6,609 bases of DNA from Oscillospiraceae bacterium (GTDB lineage Bacteria; Bacillota; Clostridia; Oscillospirales; Ruminococcaceae). The stretch's first letter is position 1. The number at the start of each line of letters is the position of its first letter. Of this stretch, positions 1 to 5,394 are shown piece after piece. The notes under the pieces are model-generated. The model was not told the DNA's origin, did no database searches, and saw only the letters and a program-made list of their open reading frames with translations. A program made the position numbers and the translations under genes. The DNA lies in assembly GCA_017848155.1 (NCBI GenBank), contig JAGAKC010000098.1:1-6609 (forward strand). The letters run 5' to 3'.

Positions 1-223
1 CGATAGTGAAAATATCAGAAATTTCTTCGTCAGAAAGCACACCATTCAGATCGGTATCGAAATATACGTCTGATACAATCTCTCTGAATATTGCGTCAGG
101 GAAATTGGTCTCGTCGATAGCTATGCCCGTTTCCTCTGCAAACGCAACAGACGTCATCGGCTGAGCTGTTGACATCAGCATTGATGCGGCGGTCAATGCC
201 GCCAAAAAGTTCTTTGTTTTCAT
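1..223 (-). CDS. Secreted EF-hand-containing protein, N-terminal fragment (possible leucine-rich-repeat surface protein)
   Basis: The gene runs off the left edge; only the first 74 codons are visible. The start is the ATG at 221-223, preceded on the minus strand by GGGAGG about 7 nt upstream. The product opens with a classic signal peptide: lysines at 2 and 4, a hydrophobic core (about 6-20), and a probable signal peptidase I site after Ala-Phe-Ala at residue 29. The mature start contains an NFPDAIFREIV segment (40-50), then a canonical 12-residue calcium-binding EF-hand loop at 56-67, with D56, D58, N60, G61, S64 and E67 in the liganding positions. From memory, an 'NFPD..FR' segment followed by one EF-hand loop introduces leucine-rich-repeat surface proteins of Ruminococcus and related Firmicutes, but no repeat is inside the window. 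A dockerin-bearing or other calcium-binding protein remains possible. Secretion is well supported; the family is an inference. Confidence 0.78.
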   Translation of the reverse strand, partial: MKTKNFLAALTAASMLMSTAQPMTSVAFAEETGIAIDETNFPDAIFREIVSDVYFDTDLNGVLSDEEISDIFTI

Positions 224-259
224 TTTGTCCTCCCGGAAAAAGTTTTTTTATTCGGTTAT

Positions 260-268
260 ATTATAGCA
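260..268 (-). promoter_or_regulatory. Extended -10 promoter for the secreted EF-hand protein
   Basis: On the minus strand the sequence reads TGCTATAAT, a perfect TATAAT with an extended TGn. It ends 36 nt before the ATG at 223, which gives a leader of about 30 nt containing the GGGAGG site. The position expected for a -35 box (about 283-289) holds only TTTATT or GTTTAT, so the extended -10 probably does most of the work. Confidence 0.6.
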
Positions 269-358
269 TAGTATTTATCAAAAATAAACACCTTGCGCAG
301 AATTTGCCCTTTTTTGCGCATTTTTTTTTGTTTATCGGTAAAACTATGATATTTTACA

Positions 359-388
359 TTGTGATATAGGGCAAAAAACTAATATGAT
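359..388 (+). promoter_or_regulatory. Possible sigma-A type promoter reading toward the hairpin at 425-446
   Basis: TTGTGA (359-364) is followed, after an 18-bp spacer, by TATGAT (383-388). The -35 matches the consensus at four of six positions and the -10 at five of six. A transcript would begin near 395 and meet the hairpin at 425-446 soon after. In AT-rich DNA such matches arise by chance, so this is tentative. Confidence 0.25.
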
Positions 389-424
389 ACTAAAAGCACA
401 GATATTTTCTGACTACACAGAAGG

Positions 425-455
425 CGGCTCTCCACAAAAAGAGCCGAGCTTTTGT
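425..455 (+). terminator. Hairpin with short T-run; possible weak terminator or leader element
   Basis: A 7-bp stem, CGGCTCT (425-431) with AGAGCCG (440-446), closes an 8-nt loop and is followed by AGCTTTTGT. The T-run is only four bases, so this is a weak terminator at best. A competing pairing exists between ACAAAA (434-439) and TTTTGT (450-455), which cannot form together with the first stem. No gene lies immediately upstream on the plus strand. Confidence 0.35.
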
Positions 456-480
456 CAATTCCGATCCGGCATGCGCTGCA

Positions 481-500
481 TGTTCAGACATGTTCAGACA
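481..500. repeat. Tandem duplication of a 10-bp unit, TGTTCAGACA x2
   Basis: TGTTCAGACA occurs at 481-490 and again at 491-500 with no gap, preceded by CA. Each unit is a short dyad, TGT-N4-ACA. The spacing is one helical turn, so two protein subunits could bind on the same DNA face. A further TTCAGA lies at 521-526. The repeat sits about 105 bp upstream of the alpha-galactosidase -35 box. An operator role is an inference; a chance slippage duplication is equally possible. Confidence 0.5.
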
Positions 501-604
501 CTCTGCGTTTTCCGCTCCGTTTCAGATACTGCGCCTGCGATCACATCAGCCTTTATATCTGTTTTTTGAAGCTGAAGCCTAAGATATACTTTCAAAATTT
601 ACGA

Positions 605-633
605 TTGACGGAAAAGGAAGAAGATGCTATCAT
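605..633 (+). promoter_or_regulatory. Promoter of the alpha-galactosidase operon
   Basis: TTGACG (605-610), a 17-bp spacer and TATCAT (628-633), with TG at 625-626 making an extended -10. This is the best sigma-A match in the window. It predicts a start near 640 and a leader of about 35 nt before the ATG at 675. It also argues against the in-frame ATG at 624, which would lie inside the promoter spacer. Confidence 0.75.
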
Positions 634-660
634 TATGTTATACAACAAGTGCACTGACAG

Positions 661-666
661 AAAGGA
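661..666 (+). promoter_or_regulatory. Ribosome binding site fixing the alpha-galactosidase start
   Basis: AAAGGA with 8 nt to the ATG at 675. No comparable site precedes the in-frame ATG at 624, so this site decides the start codon. Confidence 0.7.
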
Positions 667-674
667 TATACATC

Positions 675-1832
675 ATGAACAGACCTATCGCACATACGCC
701 GCCTATGGGCTGGAATTCCTGGAACACCTTCGGCTGGAATATAAATGAGGAGCTTATCATGACAACTGCCGATCTATTTGTGGAAAGCGGACTCAAGGAC
801 GCAGGCTATGAGTACATCGTCATCGACGACTGCTGGAGCGAAAAACAGCGTGATGAAAACGGCAGACTGGTGCCTGATAAAAACAAATTCCCGAACGGTA
901 TAAAGCCTGTAGCTGACTACATCCACTCCAAGGGCCTCAAATTCGGTATGTACTCCTGTGCGGGTACCCATACCTGTGCAGGATACCCCGGAAGCTTCGA
1001 GCATGAATTCGACGATGCCGAAACATTCGCCGAATGGGGCGTGGACTATCTGAAATACGATTACTGCTACAAGCCGAAATGTGCAGACGGAGAGAATCTC
1101 TACAAGCGCATGGCAATGGCTCTCAGAAACTGCGGACGGGATATCCTTTTCTCCGCATGCAACTGGGGTAATGACGGTGTTCACAGCTGGATAAGAGGCG
1201 CAGGCGCAAATATGTTCCGCTCAACAGGCGATATCCAGGATAACTGGTTCTCCATCAAAAACATATTTGACTCGCAGCTCGGAAAGCAGGAATACGGTGG
1301 TGTATACTGCCACAACGATATGGATATGCTGGTGGTCGGTATGCACGGAAAAGGCGATAACACCGAGGTGCTCGGCTCTCTCCCGGGCGGCTGCACAGAC
1401 ACCGAATACAAGACGCATTTTGCGTTGTGGGCAATAATGAACTCTCCGCTGATGATAGGCTGCGATGTGCGCAGAATGTCCGCAGAAGCAAAGGAGATAC
1501 TTACAAACCCTGACATCATCGCCATAAATCAGGATATCGAGGTCAGAGGACCCTACTGTATAAGACAGTGGAACAACCCCGAAAATGTACTTGCGCTCAT
1601 CAAGCCGTTAAGCGGCGGTGAATATGCGATAGGCATGTTCAATTTCAGCGATAAGAGAAGTGAGATGTCACTCCAGTTCTTTGACATCGGTCTGCCTGCT
1701 ACGTCAGGAAGAGGTCTGGAGCTTTATGACTGCTACTCCCATTCCGTTATCGGTACTTTCTCCGAAAGATATGCTGCGCAGATAGACTCACATGACTGTA
1801 TGATGTTCCGTGCAAAGGTCGTGAAGCTCTGA
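675..1832 (+). CDS. Alpha-galactosidase, glycoside hydrolase family 27
   Basis: A 385-residue retaining alpha-galactosidase expected to cleave terminal alpha-galactosyl groups (melibiose, raffinose-type sugars, galactomannan fragments). The N-terminal (beta/alpha)8 barrel carries the GH27 hallmarks: MGWNSWNTF at 11-19, IDDCW at 50-54 (substrate-binding D51, D52), KYD with the nucleophile D129, and RSTGDI with the acid/base D186. NDMDML at 214-219 stands where many eukaryotic members have NDPDML; I recall the NDMDML form from bacterial members. A short beta-sandwich follows from about 290. Length is normal for a catalytic domain plus this sandwich. There is no signal peptide, and 13 cysteines are present, so it should act in the cytoplasm on imported oligosaccharides. 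It is the first gene of an operon with the 67-residue protein, overlapping it by one base. Activity on beta-arabinopyranosides or alpha-N-acetylgalactosaminides, also found in GH27, cannot be excluded. Confidence 0.93.
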   Translation: MNRPIAHTPPMGWNSWNTFGWNINEELIMTTADLFVESGLKDAGYEYIVIDDCWSEKQRDENGRLVPDKNKFPNGIKPVADYIHSKGLKFGMYSCAGTHTCAGYPGSFEHEFDDAETFAEWGVDYLKYDYCYKPKCADGENLYKRMAMALRNCGRDILFSACNWGNDGVHSWIRGAGANMFRSTGDIQDNWFSIKNIFDSQLGKQEYGGVYCHNDMDMLVVGMHGKGDNTEVLGSLPGGCTDTEYKTHFALWAIMNSPLMIGCDVRRMSAEAKEILTNPDIIAINQDIEVRGPYCIRQWNNPENVLALIKPLSGGEYAIGMFNFSDKRSEMSLQFFDIGLPATSGRGLELYDCYSHSVIGTFSERYAAQIDSHDCMMFRAKVVKL

Positions 1833-2035
1833 TGGCGGACTACAGAAACTGCATGGAATGCGGAGCTGACCTGCTTGCGGACGATATTGCGATACACCGC
1901 AAGCTCATCCAGCGCAACGCAGAGGAATTCTACTGCATCGACTGTCTTGCGGAGCTTATGGGACACACCCGACCGGAGATAGAAAAGCTGATAAAATACT
2001 ATCGTGACAGCGGTCAATGCACATTGTTCAGATAA
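1832..2035 (+). CDS. Small conserved-looking protein with two CxxC motifs (zinc-ribbon-like)
   Basis: A 67-residue protein of unknown function. It has CMEC at 7-10 and CIDC at 35-38, separated by 24 residues, an arrangement suited to one zinc ion bound by four cysteines. A fifth cysteine lies in the C-terminal CTLFR (63-67). Between the pairs is a charged, probably helical stretch (about 17-32), and the part after the second pair also looks helical. The ATG overlaps the alpha-galactosidase stop (TGATG at 1830-1834). The only upstream purine site, AAAGG at 1814-1818, is 13 nt away, so translation probably depends on coupling to the gene before it. I dimly recall small Firmicute proteins with a CxxC...CIDCLA...CTLF layout but cannot name a family. 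No catalytic motif is visible; a nucleic-acid-binding, scaffold or metal-sensing role is only a guess. The coupling, motif pattern and following terminator support a real gene. Confidence 0.8.
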   Translation: MADYRNCMECGADLLADDIAIHRKLIQRNAEEFYCIDCLAELMGHTRPEIEKLIKYYRDSGQCTLFR

Positions 2036-2057
2036 TTCAGATCTGTCAGTATAACCG

Positions 2058-2095
2058 AAACAGCCGACCTCGTAAAAGATCGGCTGTTTTCTTTA
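2058..2095 (+). terminator. Rho-independent terminator of the alpha-galactosidase operon
   Basis: A 10-bp stem, AAACAGCCGA (2058-2067) with TCGGCTGTTT (2080-2089), closes a 12-nt loop and runs into TTTTCTTTA. It begins 23 nt after the stop at 2035. The convergent chemoreceptor gene ends at 2114, so the hairpin may also stop that transcript, though the minus strand has only three T residues after the stem. Confidence 0.88.
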
Positions 2096-2113
2096 TATTG
2101 CTTGATAAGCCAG

Positions 2114-4138
2114 TTACATCTCGAATCTGCCAATAAGGTCTTTCAGCTTGCCTGCCTGACCCGAAAGCTCCTGAGATGCCGCAGCACTCTCCTCCGCAGT
2201 TGCGGAATTCGACTGTACTACATCCGAAATATGCGAGATATCCTCGTTTATCCTTACCACCATCTCTGCCTGCTCGCGACCTGAATCAGTGATATCCTCC
2301 ACCAGCTTCTGCGCAGAATGAGTATATTCATCAAGCGTCTGCATAGCATCTGCTGTCTGACGGGTGATGTCAGCTCCATTGTTTACCGCCTCGATAGATC
2401 TTTCGATAAGTCTTGTGGTATCGCCTACCGCCTCGGCAGATTTCGCAGCAAGTGTGCGCACCTCGTCGGCAACTACCGCAAAGCCCTTGCCTGCCTCGCC
2501 TGCCCTTGCAGCCTCGATAGCAGCGTTAAGTGAAAGTATATTGGTCTGGAATGCGATATCCTCGATCGTCTTGATGATATTGCTGATCTCGCCCGAAGCT
2601 TCGTTGATCTCCTTCATCGCATCTGTAAGAGTGGACATCTTGCCGTTTACTTCTACGACGTAATCAGATGTCTTGTTCATCAGCTCATAGGTTTCAGAGC
2701 AGCTCTCGGAATTCTTCTTCAGATGCTCCTCCATATCACGGAGCCTGCCTGCAAGCTCATCAATGGAAGCGGTCTGCTGTATAGTGCCGTCAGCAAGCAC
2801 CTGTGAGCTTTGTGCGACCTGTGACGAGCCTGAATCCACCTGGTCAGCAACAGAATATATCTCTTTAAGCACGCCTGTCAGCTTGCTCTTGATGGCAACG
2901 AGATTTTCAGACAATACCGCAAATGCACCCTTGTAGTATGCCTTGTTCTGAGTCACATCTACCGCAAAATTCTCATCAGCCATCTCGCCAAGCACACGAC
3001 CTATATCATCCGTAGCATTGTTGAGCGACAGACACAGCATATCAACTGCCTTTGCGATGCTGCCTATCTCGTCTGTTCTTGCGATGTACTTCTCCACCTT
3101 CTGCGCTGCGCCAAGCTCGATGTTGGAGAGGTCGATCACCGCATCCTCGACATTCTTCAGCGGACTTACAAGCTTACTGATGATGAAGTAAACAACTATA
3201 GCAAGCAGTACTGCACTTGCAACGAACAGCAGTACGAGATTTATCCTCAGTGCCGTTGCGGATGTAAGCACTTCAGCTTCCTTGTCGGCTATTATAAATG
3301 CCCAGCCATGCTCGTCGATGCTTTTGAAAGCAGCTATGCACGCACTTCCGCCATCATCCTTGTAATTAACGTAGCTGCACTTTGTGCCGCCCTTTATCTG
3401 CGATATGATATCCGCAACAAAGCCGTCCTGTGCAACGGTAGTTATCATGGTGCTGTCGGGGTGGAATATGTACTCTCCCGTTGCTACATTCACAAGATAA
3501 TACTGTGCGCTCTCAAGTCCGTCAAGGGGCAGCTCGTCCAGCTTTTCAACAAGACCCTTTGTGAATATTCCGATTCCGCCAAGTCCGATAGCCGTGCCGT
3601 CATCCTCACGCACCGCCTTGTACATGGAGATTATCTGCTCGCCTGTTGCGGGTGAGATGATGATACCTGTATTGTATACGCCGTCAGTTGCAAGGATAGC
3701 GTCATGCAGCTGCTTGCGGTATGCTTCATCAGGACGGGTCACCATACCGATAACAGACTCATTCGTATGGGTCAGCATCGTTGTATCCCACTTACTGCAA
3801 TAGATACCCTCAAGATTTGAGATATCCTTGCCGAACTCAACGGTATACTGCTGAGCAGCAGCTACAGCGGCTGCGTCAGACGGGTCACGGATGATGTCAT
3901 ACACCTGTTCCGCCTTAAGATACGCCGTGAGCGTATCCTTTGTCGAATTGATATAGTTGCTTATGATCTCGGAACGATCGGCAGCGGCTGTCTGCATATT
4001 GTTGATAGCCGTATTATATGCCGAATCGGACACATAAACGTTGATAAACACGAATAACACCAGACATACCGCCATCTGTATTATCAATACAGCAGCAGAT
4101 ATCCTTAATCCCAGTTTGCATAAATTTTTCTTTTTCAT
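2114..4138 (-). CDS. Methyl-accepting chemotaxis protein, membrane-anchored with periplasm-facing (extracellular) Cache-like sensor
   Basis: A 674-residue chemoreceptor. Order: short basic N-terminus, first membrane helix (about 11-35), an extracellular sensor of about 260 residues (36-297) with the size and layout of a double Cache domain (for example [15 protein letters not shown] at 213-227 and [13 protein letters not shown] at 278-290), second membrane helix (about 299-321), HAMP linker (about 320-372), a second HAMP-like stretch (about 373-425), and a long coiled-coil signalling domain. The CheA/CheW-binding hairpin tip is unmistakable at 525-563: [20 protein letters not shown] and [15 protein letters not shown]. 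It ends in GRFEM, with no CheR-docking pentapeptide. AGGAGG lies 4 nt before the ATG. The ligand is unknown; small organic acids or amino acids are usual for Cache sensors. No other chemotaxis or flagellar gene is in the window. The gene diverges from a LysR gene, which may regulate it. Confidence 0.95.
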   Translation of the reverse strand: MKKKNLCKLGLRISAAVLIIQMAVCLVLFVFINVYVSDSAYNTAINNMQTAAADRSEIISNYINSTKDTLTAYLKAEQVYDIIRDPSDAAAVAAAQQYTVEFGKDISNLEGIYCSKWDTTMLTHTNESVIGMVTRPDEAYRKQLHDAILATDGVYNTGIIISPATGEQIISMYKAVREDDGTAIGLGGIGIFTKGLVEKLDELPLDGLESAQYYLVNVATGEYIFHPDSTMITTVAQDGFVADIISQIKGGTKCSYVNYKDDGGSACIAAFKSIDEHGWAFIIADKEAEVLTSATALRINLVLLFVASAVLLAIVVYFIISKLVSPLKNVEDAVIDLSNIELGAAQKVEKYIARTDEIGSIAKAVDMLCLSLNNATDDIGRVLGEMADENFAVDVTQNKAYYKGAFAVLSENLVAIKSKLTGVLKEIYSVADQVDSGSSQVAQSSQVLADGTIQQTASIDELAGRLRDMEEHLKKNSESCSETYELMNKTSDYVVEVNGKMSTLTDAMKEINEASGEISNIIKTIEDIAFQTNILSLNAAIEAARAGEAGKGFAVVADEVRTLAAKSAEAVGDTTRLIERSIEAVNNGADITRQTADAMQTLDEYTHSAQKLVEDITDSGREQAEMVVRINEDISHISDVVQSNSATAEESAAASQELSGQAGKLKDLIGRFEM

Positions 4139-4158
4139 AAGACCTCCTGAAAAAAGTA

Positions 4159-4187
4159 TTGCTTTTATAGTTTTTCCGTGATATAAT
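4159..4187 (+). promoter_or_regulatory. Promoter of the LysR-type regulator gene
   Basis: TTGCTT (4159-4164), a 17-bp spacer and TATAAT (4182-4187), with TG at 4179-4180 giving an extended -10. The predicted start near 4194 leaves a leader of about 31 nt containing AAAGGA (4209-4214), 10 nt before the ATG. Confidence 0.65.
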
Positions 4188-4191
4188 TATA
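4186..4191 (-). promoter_or_regulatory. Candidate -10 box of the chemoreceptor gene within a palindrome
   Basis: The minus strand reads TATAAT here, inside the 12-bp palindrome ATATAATTATAT (4181-4192), whose other strand supplies the LysR -10. The -35 position holds TCCTTT, a poor match, and there is no TG extension, so leftward firing may need an activator. A second TATAAT on the minus strand at 4202-4207 is an alternative. Confidence 0.4.
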
Positions 4192-4224
4192 TAGAAATAA
4201 AATTATAAAAAGGAAAAAATATAC

Positions 4225-5103
4225 ATGGAACTTAATCAGATAAAACAATTCAGAGTAATAGCAAGCACAGAAAGCATTTCTGCGGCGGCTGAACTGCTTT
4301 ATATTGCACAGCCATCGCTGAGCCAGACACTTAAAAGGCTTGAAGAGGAGCTTGGCACGCAGCTTTTTGACAGACGTGGAAAGAAGATAACTCTTAACGG
4401 CGCAGGAAAGATATTCCTGAAATACTGCGACGAGATAATCCTTGCTCTTGACAGCGCAAGAAAAGAACTGAGCGAATACACGGGCAGCAGGAAGCTGGAT
4501 GTCAACATTGCCGTCGATTCCACCACACTGATGATAGTGGATGTTGCTGAAAACATGCGAAAGAACTATCCCTGGTCGATACCTCATTTCTATGTCGGCA
4601 GCAACAAGGACTGGGACATTAAGATATGCTCGTCCATGGGACCTGACTGCGGAAGCACCTCTGTAAAAGTGATAGAGGAGCAGATCGGTGTGATACTGCC
4701 AAAGGATCATCCCCTTTGCGCACTGCCCGAGATAACCATGAATGACCTGACAGGATACGATATGATAAGTCTTAACCAGGCTGACAGTATCACGAAGATC
4801 ATATCCGCATACTGCAAAAATGCCGATATGAATCCGAATATCACTATGTACGTTGAAACTCCGTCAATAATGTGCGAGCTTATCGAAAGAGGCTTTGGCA
4901 TCGCATTTTCCCCTCAGTGTACAGGCTACAGCTTTTACAGGGACAGGCTGGAATTCCGCCTGATAAAGGACATGCCGATGCGCCATTATGTCCATATGGT
5001 CATGAATACAAAAAAACTCATCACACAGGAGCTTCAGTGCTGCTATAATGCAATAGCGAAATACTATATGGATCATGCAGAAAAATATAGCGCCACAAGA
5101 TGA
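4225..5103 (+). CDS. LysR-type transcriptional regulator
   Basis: A 292-residue LysR-type regulator, of normal family length. The N-terminal winged helix-turn-helix spans about 3-62: the MELNQIKQF start, SISAAAELLYIAQPSLSQ with the recognition helix at about 28-40, then RLEEELGTQLFDRRGKKITLNGAG (39-62), all typical. A linker helix (about 63-88) leads to a substrate-binding-type effector domain (about 91-285), including IGVILPKDHPL (154-164) and IERGFGIAFSP (220-230). Such proteins usually act as tetramers, bind upstream of a divergent target and respond to a small molecule; the ligand cannot be read from sequence. The divergent neighbour is the chemoreceptor gene, 86 bp away start to start, so that gene and lysR itself are the likely targets. 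No clear terminator follows the stop. Confidence 0.93.
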   Translation: MELNQIKQFRVIASTESISAAAELLYIAQPSLSQTLKRLEEELGTQLFDRRGKKITLNGAGKIFLKYCDEIILALDSARKELSEYTGSRKLDVNIAVDSTTLMIVDVAENMRKNYPWSIPHFYVGSNKDWDIKICSSMGPDCGSTSVKVIEEQIGVILPKDHPLCALPEITMNDLTGYDMISLNQADSITKIISAYCKNADMNPNITMYVETPSIMCELIERGFGIAFSPQCTGYSFYRDRLEFRLIKDMPMRHYVHMVMNTKKLITQELQCCYNAIAKYYMDHAEKYSATR

Positions 5104-5281
5104 TGTGGTCATACAAAAACGATTTCTTTTAACTAATTATAACATATAATCACCTGATACTGATAATACTCATTTTTTATATGCATATAACTACAAAGAT
5201 ATATAATATCCATGTCTATAATACATAAAATATATATCCTTTTTTCATCAATTCAAAAAGCTCAATAATCCACATATTCAA

Positions 5282-5307
5282 GCTTTATGATGCGGTGTCG
5301 CATAAGC
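5282..5307. repeat. Imperfect inverted repeat upstream of the AraC-type gene
   Basis: ATGCG (5290-5294) pairs with CGCAT (5299-5303) around a GTGT loop, and GCTT (5282-5285) can pair with AAGC (5304-5307) beyond a four-base bulge. It lies about 50 bp upstream of the -10 box, where an activator could bind. Operator function is an inference. Confidence 0.35.
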
Positions 5308-5355
5308 GGCAGGATAAACTCCGCAACTGAGATCAAGCGTACTGCTCCCCCGCTG

Positions 5356-5364
5356 TGATATAAT
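5356..5364 (+). promoter_or_regulatory. Extended -10 promoter of the AraC-type gene
   Basis: TGATATAAT is a perfect extended -10, and the predicted leader before the ATG at 5395 is about 24 nt. At 17-bp spacing the -35 position reads AGCGTA, which is not a match, so the promoter may rely on the extension or on an activator. Confidence 0.6.
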
Positions 5365-5394
5365 CATCATAAAGCAGACAAAGGAAGTGAAAGG

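Larger units (their letters stand above)
224..674. other. Divergent non-coding region between the secreted protein gene and the alpha-galactosidase gene
   Basis: About 450 bp without a convincing gene. Short open frames here lack ribosome binding sites and any recognisable protein. The left half is AT-rich with T runs near 310-330. The region holds the leftward promoter (260-268), a possible rightward promoter (359-388), a hairpin (425-446), a tandem repeat (481-500) and the alpha-galactosidase promoter (605-633). The length and number of elements suggest regulatory content beyond two simple promoters. Confidence 0.6.
5104..5394. other. AT-rich intergenic region between lysR-type and araC-type genes
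   Basis: No gene is supported here. The first 170 bp are strikingly AT-rich, with plus-strand TATAAT at 5145-5150, 5202-5207 and 5217-5222, none with a good -35 partner. The last 115 bp are richer in GC and hold an inverted repeat at 5282-5307 and the AraC-type promoter. A small hairpin, CCACA (5093-5097) with TGTGG (5104-5108), overlaps the lysR stop but lacks a T-run. Confidence 0.6.

Noticed and set aside
294..330. TGCGCA repeated around a loop and followed by a run of T, resembling a terminator
   Set aside because: The stem is only 6 bp of a self-complementary word with a loop of about 15 nt, and no plus-strand gene leads into it. It lies upstream of the leftward promoter.
384..569. Open frame of 61 codons on the plus strand
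   Set aside because: It has no ribosome binding site, crosses the hairpin and the tandem repeat, and its product is low in protein-like features.
624..674. In-frame ATG at 624 that would add 17 residues to the alpha-galactosidase
   Set aside because: It falls inside the promoter spacer, lacks a suitable ribosome binding site, and the extra residues do not resemble GH27 N-termini. The ATG at 675 has AAAGGA and begins just before the conserved MGWNSW motif.
774..1184. Long open frame of 136 codons on the minus strand inside the alpha-galactosidase gene
   Set aside because: It is antisense to a well-supported gene with all catalytic motifs intact and has no recognisable domain or start signal.
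3308..3655. Open frame of 115 codons on the plus strand inside the chemoreceptor gene
   Set aside because: It is a shadow of the receptor sensor domain, which is continuous and complete on the minus strand.
4165..4710. Open frame of 181 codons on the minus strand opposite the LysR gene
   Set aside because: It spans the shared promoter region and the antisense of the helix-turn-helix; its product is rich in Tyr, Phe and Cys without domain features.
5093..5108. CCACA and TGTGG hairpin at the lysR stop as a terminator
   Set aside because: The stem is 5 bp and no T-run follows closely.
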